DNA of 64,000 nt from Sipunculus nudus (lineage: Eukaryota > Annelida > Sipuncula > Golfingiida > Sipunculidae): contig CM049310.1 of assembly GCA_026874595.1 (NCBI GenBank), forward strand, positions 27,329,058 to 27,393,057, read 5' to 3'. Shown here piece by piece: positions 48,614-62,200 of this stretch. Within the stretch, counting starts at the first letter, position 1; each line of letters begins with the position of its first letter. Made by a program: the position numbers and the translations under genes. The notes under the pieces are model-generated. The model saw only the letters and a list, made by a program, of their open reading frames with translations, ran no database searches and was not told the DNA's origin.

Positions 48614-49973
48614 TTATTGCCTCCCTTCCTCCCTCCATCCTATTCTGTTGACAGGTACTATAAACTAGATGCATTAGCTATAAATGTTGATGCAATTTAG
48701 ATATGTAAATCAACTAAAATATTCACAATCACATGTATGTTATACTGTAAATTTATAGTAACATTCGTAAACCTGGATAAAAATTATGTAATGAAAAAAA
48801 GGAATAAATGCAAATATTGTTAATTTTTTATTGGCTCAGTAGAATGGGGGAAAAATGATTTGCTTTGTTTCTCCATCTTTCTGCCTGTTTTAAATATTTA
48901 ATGTTCATGAATATATTTTTTTATAAGCAATGTTGAATTAAATTTCATATCCTGTATGTATATGAAAGGGTGTTGTAACTCTCACCATCCCCTTCTTCAT
49001 CCCACTGGGGCTTTGCTCCTTGGCACTGTGAACAATAGTTCCATGGCTATAGCATAAAATTTAATAATTAAAGAAATTATCTACAGAGAGACAGAGGCGT
49101 TGTAACTCTGATCATAACACAACACCCCCCCCCCATTAAGTCATTGCACCTGTGGAGTGGGGCTGTTTTGTCAACTGTAAACATATCATAAAATTGATAA
49201 AAAAGGTTTACCAAATAAATTGGATCTCATCAGACAAATGTGTAAACTGTTGAACTGTCAACAGCTTATCAAAAATGTAACCAATGGAAAGGTATGGTCA
49301 GATCTCAAATATTATTTGCAACATTTTCTTCAATCATATAAACCAATCATGGCCCAAATTACCTCTTCCTCTCAAACTTGATTTACATTTCATCATATTT
49401 TTAAGATTTTAACCTTCTAGGTGGTTCAGTACTGTTGACCATTTGTCCATAGGTACCTATGTACATACCAGAAATTATGTCAGTATTGTGTAATATGTAG
49501 ACGTGAGGGTCATCAAAATAATGTACCTTGTCAAGACCGATCTTGTCAAGTTATCATGTCATACAGTCAAAAATTCATAAATCCCCTCATCAGCATAGTT
49601 AATCATAACCTTGTATCTGTAAATTGAAATCTTGCAATTTTCCATACACTATAGATCCTTCAACAAATAGCCTTATCATCATTATACCACTGCTTAGTAT
49701 ACTGTCATTGCATTCATATTTGCTCAAATAAATTGTTTTTTCGACCCCTCCCAAATAAATAAAAAATAAACCACTATATTTTACTCCATATTATTCCATC
49801 AGTCACATAAGTTCATATATCATTTACTCACATATTACATTATATTCCTTTATAAAAGCCCAACATGACCATGATATTCATAAGCTTTTTCTACTCAATA
49901 TAGTATAACAATGGTGATACATTTATAGTCTAATCATGATCAGCTGAGCGCCGTGACCCATGGGTCCCTTGTT
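46923..49973 (+). mobile_element. 3.1-kb unclassified non-coding element (copy 2, plus orientation)
   Basis: Inverted relative to 34234-37402. It starts TTAGCTCAGCTGACTATAAG and ends at the palindrome GACCCATGGGTC (49955-49966) plus CCTTGTT. Matching internal landmarks are CTACTAGCAGGCTTCCCCTC against 35.88 kb and the ATTACATTATATTCCTTTAT region against 34.36 kb. A (CT)n tract at 48477-48609 and its flanks are absent from copy 1. No protein is encoded. It lies in the presumed TMEM203 5' intron. Confidence 0.75.
48477..48609. repeat. (CT)n tract with interruptions
   Basis: About 130 bp of CT/CTTT repeats, producing Ser/Leu-rich frames on the plus strand that are not genes. Confidence 0.93.
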
Positions 49974-50900
49974 TTCTCTTTTTTCGGTGAAAAAATTCCG
50001 ATATATAATATATTTCTTCTGCTTTAACATTCTTAGTAAGAACAAGAATGGGACATTTCGCAATTTTTTGTGCAAATGTTCATCATGTGTCAAAACATTA
50101 TTTAAAATGCCTTTATCTTCATGCAGGGGGATGTGCGCCATGCCCATGTATGTTTCTGATTTGGGGAATGATATGTGTTGATTTATATATACACAATTGT
50201 GGTATGAGAAGCACATTTAAATTCAGTCTGTGATTAATTTTACTCTTTTTTCACTCCTTATTTTAAAGAAGTCTGCTCTTTTTTCCAGAACACTCACTCT
50301 TTTTTACGATCATTTACCTTTGGTGGGCCTGCTTTTGGTTATTTTATTGCTTTCCATCATTGTGAAAGCTGCAGTAATTTTAATCATCTTTCTTGATGGT
50401 GCAGAAGTTACAAGTATGTGCAGGGAGTCATTTTGAATTTGTAGAGATGAAAGACTTAAAACTGCACTGAGAAATGTATAAATGGAGCCATACAAAAATG
50501 TATCCATAGCCGTATCTGCACCACTTCCGTATCTACACCACATCTGTACAAGTATACATATAGCTTTAAATTGAGAATTTATTTATTTTTAATATTCTTT
50601 CATGATATTGAATATTCTTCTGAAAGGGATAGAAGAAGCTTTTTCTTTCGAGCAAGAAGTTTCCAACTACCAGCCCTGGTATTTTGGGGACTGGCCACGG
50701 TCTCCAAAAAATTTAAGATAAACTGCAAGTAGACTGTAGTATACTGTATTTTAGTGTTTCAGTTTAAGGTTTCCACTATGAATGCAGAAAGTTTAAACTT
50801 AAATAGATATTAACATGGCAGTGCTATTCTCTTTAATGACAAAGTTATTACCTGTTTATATACATGACAGAGTTGAATATGTATTCATTGGATATTTATT

Positions 50901-50908
50901 GTTTGCAG
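50901..50908 (+). other. Candidate splice acceptor of the TMEM203 exon
   Basis: TTTATTGTTTGCAG precedes 50909, the likely start of the exon that holds the whole TMEM203 CDS. It was chosen because it is the nearest good acceptor upstream of the start codon; untested. Confidence 0.4.
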
Positions 50909-51177
50909 GCACCAGCTTATGCCAGTACAGATCATGCAACTGAAAGGAATTATCACAGATGAAACAGAGACCTGACGTGACTTGATGTTGAGTTCAGTCA
51001 CAGACTGGAATTCTCTCAAGTAAAACATTGTGTCTGTAATCTGAAGCCACTGTGTAGATAATATGTTGATTAAAAAAGTTGATACCAAATGTAACAACAG
51101 CAATATTTAGCGCATCTTGTGAATCAACAAGGCTTCTACAGAAGCAATTCTTTGAACATCACCAAGGTTACATCATC

Positions 51178-51582
51178 ATGTTCTTCACCCAGAAGGAACT
51201 GGTCCGGTGGCTGGGTATGACAGTATTTGAACTTTGGGCTAACGTGGTGATGTTTGTCATCTTCACCTTGGTGGCTGTGTCAGTCCATCAGCTCCAGATA
51301 CAGACTTCGTGGTGGCTGGTGTTTATCCCGCTCTTCACTTGTGATGGGCTTAACGCTTACTTCTGTGCCATCGTCTTTATCCGTATGTACAAGGAGGGCA
51401 AGTACAAGGCAGCGGGACTGAGGTTACTGCATTCTGTGATAAGTTTAGTCATTCTGTTTGGATTTAAAATCCTGCTGTGTCAGAAACTTAACAGGGACCG
51501 CCAAGTGACATTTTCTGAAGTCTTCTCACCAGTATTCATAGGACTTGTAGTTCTGATGGTCAGGGCCTGCCAGGTTCATTAG
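51178..51582 (+). CDS. TMEM203: Transmembrane protein 203
   Basis: A 134-residue protein, close to the 136 of human TMEM203. Family members are ER membrane proteins linked to calcium handling and, in mammals, to STING signalling and spermatogenesis. The start MFFTQKELVRWLGMTVFELW matches the human MLFSLRELVQWLG; later blocks are SWWLVFIPLFTCDGLNAYF, FKILLCQKLNRDRQ and the C-terminal MVRACQVH (human MIRACRVN). Four hydrophobic segments lie at about residues 11-37, 43-65, 80-100 and 110-128. The CDS is intronless, as in vertebrates. The frame is open for 33 codons upstream without an ATG, so the ATG at 51178 is chosen. The gene is divergent from POMT1 and convergent with crumbs. Confidence 0.93.
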   Translation: MFFTQKELVRWLGMTVFELWANVVMFVIFTLVAVSVHQLQIQTSWWLVFIPLFTCDGLNAYFCAIVFIRMYKEGKYKAAGLRLLHSVISLVILFGFKILLCQKLNRDRQVTFSEVFSPVFIGLVVLMVRACQVH

Positions 51583-53740
51583 AATAACAGTGTAAATGTG
51601 AGTAGTAAAATAATAAATAGTAGAACCTGCTGTTAGGTCCTGAAATAATGCACTAAACAGATTGAATTATTAAGGCCTGATAGACCTGTTGACATAGCAA
51701 TGTTACATGGACTAATAGTTTATAGCTTCCTCCAAGAAGGGAGGCTGAGATTTAACCATGATCAACATAGTTTATTTGTGTGAGTTTGTGTGTTTGTCCA
51801 GGCAATATCTCTGAAACAGTTCAAAGATTTAAAAAAAAAAAATTGTGGAAGAATTAAAGGAAAATTACAAGTCCAGATCCGATTCCAACAAAATCTGCAT
51901 GTTTTGCCGTCCTGTTTTTTTTACATGCATCATCTCCAAACAGAAATCAGTCTGTCCTAAGATTCAACTACTTCTTACTTGGCCAGTGGCTCATGATTTA
52001 AAACGGTTAAATTCACACAGAACTGTTTGAGATATAGTGTGGGCAAGCACACAGACAACAGGGTCAAGGGTTCAGCCATGATGCCTTAAGCTGTGCGTGA
52101 TCGTTCATTACTTAAACAACCATGTGGTTCCGGCTGCTGTGGTCCACACAAGAACAGTGGTATCATATGACATGGATTAACCCTTAAAAGTGATGAATTC
52201 TACAAAATAGGTATAATTTATATTTTATTTCATAGATATATGGAGCATAGATACATTTAATATATTTGTCCAGGTGTGTGTATGTATATAATATGTGTAA
52301 TATTTGCCTGGTGGTAAATAAAAATATAAAATTCTGAAGGTGTCATTGATTGTGTTTTGAAAACAGTTATCTCTAGAGAAGGTGGCTAAGATTGGGCTCC
52401 AGTACGCATTTTCTATGTATTTAGGTACTGCAAGTATATGTTAAGTGGAACTCCACAAAAACAAACACTAGAGGGACCAGAATTTTGTCAATACTAGAGA
52501 TTTGACTGTACTAGAGGTTAAGAACCTTCTAATATACTGTTCACCGCATGACATGTCATTTATAGAGCACCTGTATTAGAGTTGTCTGTAATGGAGAGAT
52601 GTCTGTAATAGAGACATTCTTATAAGGACAGGTTTCCCTCTACTTTTTGTTTGGATTTGTTTTTGCCTTTAAACTGACTGCTTGGTCAGTTCACATATAA
52701 ATTAAGTCATAAGTGTCTCATTTGATGATCTCTTTATTAATTTCATCTGATAACATGGGGAAAACTGATAACAACGAAGACATTTAAATACACCAGTACT
52801 CAGTCTCACTGGGTCTGTTATGACTTTATAAGAACTTTTTTTAAAATTTGTATTTTATGTGATATATTTGAATTTTAATTATATTTGATCACCCAAGAAC
52901 TTATGTAACTGTAACAGTATATACATTTAATCTGGCAAATTGGATCCCTGACCTTGCCAGAAACCTGTCTGTTATATAACCTGTAAAAGCTGCATCTTGT
53001 CATTCTTGTGTAATACTGTAATACATTGTCTGGTGTACCGGTAGTAGTTTCATGACAAAGTATCTTTTTGGGGCCAGATGAAAAAGCGACATGCAAGACA
53101 GTGTGCAGAAATAAACTGTATCCATGATTCTCAGTCCTTTTAATTTGTATATGTTTGTTGATGTTGGCGCTGAAGTGTGATGATGCATCCTTTGCAGGAA
53201 AGTGGAGGATCACTTTCGCTTTCAAAATTGTAAGGACATACTCTACCCACATATTTGCCCATAGCTTATTCTCTCCATAACTGTTCAGGCCAGGAACATC
53301 AAGGGAAGGATCTGATACATGTTTTAATCAATGATGCTTGCAGTAAGGGTAATTATGACAGATCTTGGTGAAGCCTTCTTGTAAATCACAACTTACTTGG
53401 GGGAAAAATCTTGTAAATCACAAATTACACCATGGAATTATCTATATCCCAAGAATGTACTTGTGAATACTTTAATTTTATGAAAGTTACTGAATAAACA
53501 TCTTCCACTCCACAGTAAAACAGAAGTAATATTCCTCAGTCATCAAACAGGTCCTCGTCACCAAGGAAAGTGTGAAAATCCTGATCTATAGTCGGTAATA
53601 GTTGACAAATTTCACTGTCAAAGTAAACTTAGGTAAGGTCCTCCAATTGTTAAACAGGTTTATTATTTAATGAGAAAGTAAATATTGATCCTTCATATCC
53701 ATCTGGTAAGAGTCAGCAACTGAAAAGATAACAGACTGCG
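51583..53740. other. TMEM203 3' region and intergenic sequence
   Basis: AT-rich DNA with no recognisable gene. A 125-codon open frame on the minus strand (52875-53252) has no family resemblance that I can see. Confidence 0.6.
51612..51617 (+). terminator. Candidate polyadenylation signal of TMEM203
   Basis: AATAAA 30 bp after the stop codon. A second AATAAA at about 52317-52322 is an alternative and may be more likely given typical 3' UTR lengths. Confidence 0.4.
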
Positions 53741-55657
53741 TTCTAGTTACATGGTTTATTCTTCATTAAAAAACGAGTGGCAGCATTAATGATATAATGA
53801 TATGATCTTTCATGAAAATAAGTCCTCCTTATGAATTGTTGTATAAAATAAGTCACTTTGTTACAATAGTATACAGGCTTGGAATATGTCACAACCAAGA
53901 CCTTGCATGCCTGCCACAACATAGTTTTATATACAATTTCTATATACATTGAGTAAACAGCTGGGCTGCCCTGTACAATGTGACAGGCTTGTCAGCAAGC
54001 CAGTGATTTATTTACAGTATAAATTGACATCAAAAATTAATTTTGACAAACACAAAAATAACAGTTCAGATAAAATTTGTATCATATGACCAAAATAAAT
54101 TTAAACATTAATTGAAAGTTAACAATTTTGATTGAAATGTTACATTCACTTTTACATCATATGCAGGAGCAGGATTAAGTTAATATTATTAAAACCTTTG
54201 AACAAAGTGAAGTATCTTTACAGATTACTACTGTGTTTTAACAAAACATTGCAATTTTGAGAGATGCTTCTATACTCTGTTTCATCAACCCCTGTCCACC
54301 TGTTTTTCTTTCATAAACCACTGTCCACCTGTTTTTCGTTGACTGAAAAATTCACAAGTACATACTGCAATATACTGAGGCACCATTCTGTTAACTACTA
54401 AATAACAAACTGCTTATAATCCCAAACATTTAGAAGTACAGTTTATGTTACAGTTCGTTACAAAGCATTCTGAAACAAATCAAAGACAAAGGCTTCTCGA
54501 AATGAAACATGACCTGATTGTGTCATGTTTGGTGCTTTAAACAGTCTCAATTTCAGGGAAAAAAAGGAAAATACAAACTTACAATTTTTATATCATAGAC
54601 TTCATGCTACTGTCGATTTTTCAAGAGTATAATTTTGCTGAAGACATGAGAACAGTGTAACAAAATGTAGAGTAAAGCCTGCTCAAAATTTACTCATGTA
54701 GAGCTAATATATGTCAGACAACCTGCTCTAAAATATCTGAAAATTATTCAGATAAAGACAGACTTATAAGCTTGTTTAAGACTGTAGTAAAATGGTTATA
54801 TGGGGGGAAATGAAAAATATCTACATCTACTTTAAAATAAAGAAAATTATTTACAAATGTGTCACATTTGATACTAGAAATAATTTACACAGAAGAGGTG
54901 GTAAGTTGAACTTGGTCCGATCGATATTACATTGCCTGTACTTGTTTTACATTAATGTCATTGCAAATTAGAAACTTTGCTTAACATAGGCATCCTCTGA
55001 ACATAAAACAGTTCTAATTATAGCTTGCAGTTATTTACACAGCAGTATGGACTTAATCTACAGAAAATGATGAGCTTTAGAACTCCACTAGGGAAATATA
55101 TTTCCAGGGTTTCATTGTTCATTGCAATGAACCACATATTTATGAGAGTATTCACTACTTTTTAGTGGAAACTAATTTCTGCAAATTCTGTGTAACCACT
55201 GATTTAAAGCATGTAAGACAAAAGCAGTGTATGTACAAATCTATAAAACTCTACCCATTATTTCTTTTACATAAAATCCCTGCAGTCATGTGCTGACTAA
55301 ATGTGGCCATTTTGTGACTAGATAAAATACATAATACACCATAACTTTTGCAAGTGGTCAATCTACACATTCTTAAATCTGGTTATCCTAATAAAATTCC
55401 ATTCCAATGCCTAAACATGTCTTTCTAATGACCATGCTCTTGCATATGGTAATTTTTTATTGATTTATTTGAAAGGATATTGCAATTCTGAAATTTGAAG
55501 TTGCAACATTTATGAAAAAAATAAAGTTAGGGCATTAAAGCATTTGGTCAATAGGTTGTAATGCCCTGTAAAAAAGGCCCAAATAAAAAAAGGTGTCAGG
55601 CAACAATGACTGTTACTACGGTGAGCTCAGAAAGTGATTTTTTTTTTTACTTTTGTA

Positions 55658-55775
55658 ACACTGAATTAATCATTAGCATTACAATCTTCTGGTCTTAAAT
55701 TCTTTACTTTAAATAAACACTGAATTAATCATTAGAATAACAATCTTTCTGGTTTTAAATTCTTTTTACTTTAGC
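55658..55775. repeat. Two-copy 59-bp tandem duplication
   Basis: ACACTGAATTAATCATTAG starts at 55658 and again at 55717, and both copies continue through a CTTTACTTTA-like end with a few differences. Confidence 0.85.
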
Positions 55776-56588
55776 AAAACTGCTTTTCTCATATATAGTT
55801 AAAACATCTTTATATGCAAATTTTATCTCATATATTACACAGGAGTATCATGTCATAAAAGATACAGGAATATAACATTGGCAACTTAAGTACAACCCTC
55901 AGATCCATATGGTTTTACAACAAGCACTTGGTTAACCACAATTCATAACAGACTGCTTCTCTGTTCAAAATCATCTCCCCAATCAGAGAAACCAAGATGT
56001 AAGACCAATGTATAAACATGCAGGAGACTAGTCCTGACCCATCCTGAGCCACATGGGGTCAAGTTAACATAAAAATTATCAGGAAGCCATCTGAATCCAA
56101 TGGATTTAGACAGCTGCACAATTCCAAATGACTCTCATGTGACTCTATTAGCCACATATATGCAGAGCTAAGGCTCAGATGGGGCCAGTTTATAATTACA
56201 AAAATTTACAAAGTATCCATCACAGACCTCTGTCATTGCCTGATACACATAGGTCTCAGACAATCGAGCCATCTTTAAATAAAAAAAAGTCTGATTTAAA
56301 AACAATACACATTTGACCAAACTAGTTTTGTGGCTGTATATAAGTTTATCATATTAAGGACATACACTAAATCAGCCTTGTATTGCCCAAGTTATTTTCT
56401 ATGAGAGAATGGCGAAGGCATATATCCCTCTGTGTCTGACTCAGGTTTTTCTGAGGGGACTGGGGAGACCTTTGGTGGAGATAGGAAATTACGATAACCT
56501 CTAGGCACAAATCACCATGACTAACAAATAACAATGAGTCATGTTTAAATTCTCACAACCATCAACATCACCTTACACAGCATGATAG

Positions 56589-56686
56589 TGAACAAAGATA
56601 TATAAATGTGAAAAAGATATACTCTATAGTTCCTCTAGAAAAGTACAGTGTAATGGTGAACAAGATATATAAATGTGAAAAAGATA
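56589..56686. repeat. Short direct repeat, 67 bp apart
   Basis: GTGAACAAAGATATATAAAT at 56589 and GTGAACAAGATATATAAATG at 56656, both continuing TGTGAAAAAGAT, suggest a local duplication. Confidence 0.75.
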
Positions 56687-59096
56687 AAAGTCTAATATGT
56701 CTATGAAGGCCTCTAAAGTGGTGTCAAAGAAACTGTTGTAGAAATAGTAAAAAAAATCTGTACAAAATGACCATCTGCATATACATTAAACAGTGCTTGC
56801 GCTGTATGCATTACCTTACATTCTGGGCCCCTGAACCTGCATTAGTATGTTTTCAAAGGTCCCTGACCCTGCAATATCATCAATAATTTTAATTTACATC
56901 AGATAATTTTTCAATCTATTGCAATAAATAATTACTGACAACATGATAATTTTCATATTAATAAGAAATAACAGCCAAATATGCAGGATCCATAGACTCG
57001 AACGATCATTTAACACTCACATTTCTTCTTAAAATCACTGATAGGTGGCAGCACAACCTGTATTATCAACATTTCACAACCTTTTACTAATCTGCTCAAA
57101 ACACTGCAGATTAACACGACAACAATGCAGTCAAATCTACATTTAGCACAACCAAGAATAAGAAAAAAAATCTTTTGGATACCACAACCACAATATGATA
57201 TGTGCATTCACTAGCTGGTGCTTAATATACCATCTTCACAACACAGCACCAATTTCAGAATTACTAATACTAGTCCATTCATGTCTGTGTAACTGTTCCA
57301 CTTGGTAAATATAACTGGTCTCACCATGGCCAGAATTCATGAAAATGGCTGGATGAATAAGTATGCACAGTTGGATGCCCTGTCAATTTTAAATGGCAAG
57401 TTTATGGGTTTTAAATGATAATTGGCTCACTGCCGGATGCGTGGGTACAATAATACTGAACCCTTGGTGGGCGAGTTGTCCACAACCAGTTTGAAAGACT
57501 CCTGGCTTACACAGGCAGATGTGTTCCTGCTGCCTGACTCCTATCATACACGCCTTGTCCTGCTTCAGCATCACTAAGGAACTCTCATTCAGGTAATACC
57601 TTATTGTTATATGATATGCTTTCTCCTGACAAAATAATACATTAAATTTTCATTAATGAGCTCTATATGACATTCAGTCAATTTTCATGATATTAACTTG
57701 ATTTTAATTATAAGGCATACTTCTGTTGAGAGCGTGTTTTTCTAGTTTATAAAGTGTTTATCACTAATCATGTAACACTTAAGTTAACAAGTCATCAATG
57801 TTATAACTTATCTGACTATAAAGTTATAATTTTCATCTTAGCATATACATTTCTGATGCATCTATTTTTTTTTCAGGAATCATGGTTTTCCAAAGGTTTT
57901 CCAAAAACTGCATGCACATTAAAATTTCATATTTTAACTTTTTTAGCATCAAACTCTGATCACACTAACCTGGGTAATACCATTCTTACCTGAACAAGTC
58001 ATAGCTACATAGTAGACCCACTGAGGGTATAATTTATGGTCTAAACTATTCATAAACAAATGCCCCCTGAAAAGGTTCCATTTGACAGGGACATTCACTG
58101 TTGTAATTGTGTTTCACCTTGAAGTTCATACCAAATTTGTCATAAATTTCTTCTCATGATTATTCTCATACTCCCTTCTTTCATAAGGAAACCATTCTTA
58201 CCTGCTTAAACTTACTGCTTAATATCACACCTGCGTATACACTCAAATAAATAATAGATAATTTTAGCTGATATCAAAATCACCATTTTGAGTCACTTCA
58301 ATCTATGTTGTTCTGGTGGAGAGCTCATGGTCGCTTTATCTAAATTGAAAAGCTGACAAATTTTTTTATCAAGTAAAACTATAATACTGAAGATTAGCAC
58401 ATCAGGACTCCAGAGAATACAGAGAGTGACGGAGCTGTTTGTGATCCCAAGGAGTTTGGTGATTCTTTACTTAATCACTCCCTGGTGATACCCTAAAATT
58501 ACCATTAGCAATCACTAACAGTGAGGTGCTCTGTGTCCATATTTGGATATCTAAGCTTGGGAGTCCTATGTACTTTTATAACAACTATGGTTGGCTTCAC
58601 ATTCATGCAAAGTTTAAAATCTTGATATTTATTCGTAGTTATGCCAAAGAAAATATTAATATAATGTAGTAGTGATGAATGCAACTCCCATGCTGCTATA
58701 AGGACTGGACAGATGAGATGGAAGCTCCAAGCATCAAGCCCTGTAATCATATATAGGAAGACCAGAAAGGATTACGTTCATTATAAATGACTCTCATAAA
58801 GGTTTAAGAAAGTTTAATAAAGATCTGGACACAAACAGATAAGAAATGATCAAGGTAATGCCCCAGTATTTCATAGAGGGTTATCATTTTATATAAAATT
58901 AACAGCTGTCCTTAGCGCTTCAATATAACTAAATTATATTTTGTAGGAAATTAAAAGATGAATCATTGTACTGAAAGTTTAAATTTGACATGATCAAGTA
59001 TATTTGAGTATCAGTCAATCTCCCTTTATGAATGTGAAGCCAGCCACATTTAGTTAGGGTGTTTCACATTAAAACTGATCCAATTGTTCTTCATCC

Positions 59097-59236
59097 TTAT
59101 ATAAGCCTCTCCTCCGGAGGCATCTTCAGCACATTGTTCATTTCTACCCTGGCACCAGCGATTTCCTGTCTCTGCGGACTGTAGGTCCCTCTTGTCTGCC
59201 GTTTCTTCTTTACATTCATTACAAATAGAATTAATA
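59097..59236 (-). CDS. crb: crumbs last exon: end of helix and cytoplasmic tail
   Basis: After TTTTTTCCAG it encodes [14 protein letters not shown] (V from the junction codon), then [20 protein letters not shown] and [11 protein letters not shown] before TAA. The RGTYSP block is the FERM-binding region; ERLI is the C-terminal PDZ ligand that binds Pals1/Stardust and Par6. The tail is about 37 residues, the standard length. The arrangement [10 protein letters not shown] is closer to vertebrate CRB1/CRB2 than to the fly sequence, as far as I recall them. Confidence 0.96.
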
Positions 59237-62200
59237 CTGGAAAAAAAAAGAAAAATAAATAAAAAATAATTATATCATCAAAAGGTTAGATTTTAGAATA
59301 ATTTAAAACAGAGATCATATATGTATTTTTTTTAAATTAAAAAATACATGTTATTATTAAAGAACATGATTTAATTTAAACAAGGTGACAGATATTTGAT
59401 TAGGAAGAATTACTGAACATTTCATGGTTGTATCTTCCAAATCAATTAATTACTGTTTGAAAATCTTTCTGCAACACTTCACTGCAGAACCTTCAAGTTA
59501 TGGCAATCTCTTTTAACATTTGCTGGTCCATATGAATATACATACATTGCAAGGTTCAGTTTATTTGACTTCTTCATACTTAGTTATATTGAATTTTCTC
59601 CACCTTAAGATTACAATGTCCTCAAAACACAGTGTACTCCCAGAGTTAATATTCACTCAGTATAAAGTGCAAACCAAAAAGCAACAATGAATGGTGAAGT
59701 GAGCTTCATACTGGTAGTTTCACAAAATACATGAAATCTAAAAAATCTTACAAATGCACAAATGTGCATACTTATACTAGAACCAGTAAATATCTAATCA
59801 ACATTTTAAAGAGAATATAGTTATAAGTTATAAGTTTAAAATAATATTAAGGGACCTGGATCCATACAAGGTTCAATTATCATTTTTCTCTTTACTGCAC
59901 AGACCTTGGTGGATTTACAATGATTTAGAAAAAAAAATTAAGAATATTCTGAATTTTCTTTTTCTGATGGTTACCTTATTTGACGTAATAAGTGCCCCAG
60001 GCACTCTCAAAATTAATTTTTAACAAATATTTTTTTTGGTCCATAAAAGCACCCCCCCCCCCAACCTTCTGGGTCTACTATGTTCCAGTTGTGTCATGTC
60101 TTGCAATCCCCTGATATTGACACTTTCATTTGACATTGCAACACGTTCGCAGCAATCCTGGGAAGCAAAAGAGCCCAAATGATGATTATGTAAAAGTATG
60201 AATTACATGATAACTAATCCAAACGATATATTCAGTGTATTCATCAACTTAAGGCCTAAATATTACAAAAGAACAGAACTTGAATATTATATAAACCTAC
60301 TTTTAATATAAGCAAGCGGACACTGTTTTTAAAAAACCTTAACAAGCCATCCTATTTTATTATAATTATAATTTTAATATCCCCTGAACCAACAAACCCT
60401 TTTACGTGTTACCATCTCTCACAAGTTGCAAATGCTGGTCGACAAACTCCACGAGCTTTTGCTGACCCGCAAAGAACAAATTAGCAGGTAACTCTAACTT
60501 TACCCAATATGTTCTTAGCAGCTGGTGCTCAAAATAGACGAGCATTTTTTCCCCTTTGCATTCAGTATATTATGTGGAGTTAAAAATACTACGATCAAGT
60601 AATTTTCTGTTTCCCCCTCTTCGAACTTGACACACAGAGGCCCGCTTCTATTTTTAGCATTCATAGTGTTGACAATTTATATGCATAAAGCCTGCCCATG
60701 CAATAAGTACAGAAACTCTGATAAGAAATTCATGAAGGACACGCCCTGTGAGATCGATTTCACTGCTTACATTTTAAGATGAGAAAGACTGTCTGCCAAC
60801 ATTTTGAGTGTATTTGTTTTTTTCCAGTGAGCCACCATGTTTAGACTGACATTCACTGACAATATCAGTTGAATTGTCTGGTGACACATGGTCTTTTCAT
60901 AGGGTGTCTTTCATTTTGCAAAGTATTAATGCACCATGTTATATCCAGGGGGTGCGGCACATAAGACATAACAGCCATTGACCTTATGACTTGCACGTTA
61001 GTTAATCATTCCCCTTGATAACAGCCGAAGTTACCCTAATTAGAGCTCTCTTGACATGGTCAAACGAAAGGACCAAGAGACAATTAACATTCTAACATTT
61101 CTGAAGAACTAGGAAGTCAGACGTCAGCTGTTAATTGCTGAAAAGCTAACATGGTTTCCATGTGTCAAAAGAATCAAAAGTTTATGTAGTCTTGATGTTG
61201 TTGGCACGTTTCAAACTTGGGTACTTTATAACAATGTAATTTTTTCAACTGAATCTGGCCAAACTGTCATATTTTGACCTAACACTCGTTAAAAGTTAGT
61301 GAACTGACATGACCTATACGACACAGTTGTCCTCAAAATTAACGCAATTGGCCAGTAAGCTGAATAGCCAGTGCGAGAACACTGAAATTCCTTTCCATGC
61401 TACAGATTATTTAGATATATTTAGGACGTAAAGCAACAATGTTAATAGTAAATACTGTATGGACGATTCCATTGTATACTTAGTAAATGTGGTGCTGTTC
61501 TAGGTTAAGATATGACTTTTTTTAGGATTATGGGGAAACTTTTTGCTAATTTAGGGGTAATTCCTTTTGCTAGCCAATATTTATGGGCTTGGAAAAACCT
61601 GATTTAATTTCACACCCTCAAAATCATCAAGTGAGGTAGGGAAAATAACTGTGACTGCCATAGCGTTTTAGGTCAGAATCGCTCATTCCTTCTGTTTTCT
61701 TAGGGAAAGCCCTAAAAAATCCATGGGGGCACTAATTATGGTAGAAGCGCTTATTACGTCAAATTCAGTATAGTCTAAACACACATTGCAATGTAGCAGT
61801 TGTAAAACAGTTTATCATTACATGCATACATACAGCTGAAAGACAATCAATCCATACATGATCATTATGCACTGTCACATGCAAAATTAAAATATATGAA
61901 GGTGGGGATGGCCATATTTACTCAAAGGAACAACAAAATGGCACACTGTTTAAATGCATGTCCATATTTAAAGGTAGTAGAATAATTTTTTTACAAACCC
62001 TGGCATATTTTTCAAAGAAAGCCTGCTACAAAGCTTAAAAAACTTTACTTAAGGTAAATAAAAATTAACCAACATAAAAAAGGAGAAAATGCAAAAAGAC
62101 AGGCAAAAAAGTAGGTACACACCTATTAGGAGAACAATAAATACTAAAATCCCAAAAGTTAGTCCTAGAATTAGTCCAAGATTTGGTCCTGCAGGCTACA

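Larger units (their letters stand above)
53741..59096 (-). other. Probable long 3' UTR and downstream region of crumbs
   Basis: Downstream of the crumbs stop codon. It is AT-rich, with no recognisable coding sequence. A minus-strand AATAAA at 53755-53760 could end a very long 3' UTR, but other AATAAA copies occur closer and the true end is unknown. A somewhat GC-richer patch at 57420-57570 has no readable protein. Confidence 0.4.

Noticed and set aside
48382-48700. Ser/Leu-rich open frames on the plus strand
   Set aside because: They are translations of the (CT)n tract.
49923-50216. 97-residue minus-strand open frame
   Set aside because: It overlaps the right end of the repeat element and adjacent AT-rich DNA, with no homology signal.
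51079-51177. 33-residue N-terminal extension of TMEM203
   Set aside because: It starts with TTG, has no ATG and has no counterpart in the family; the ATG at 51178 matches the known N-terminus.
52875-53252. 125-residue minus-strand open frame
   Set aside because: Composition is unremarkable, there is no family resemblance, no splice context, and it lies in the convergent intergenic region.
57389-57574. Extra crumbs or other coding exon in a GC-richer patch
   Set aside because: No frame gives a recognisable domain and no phase-matched splice pair was found.
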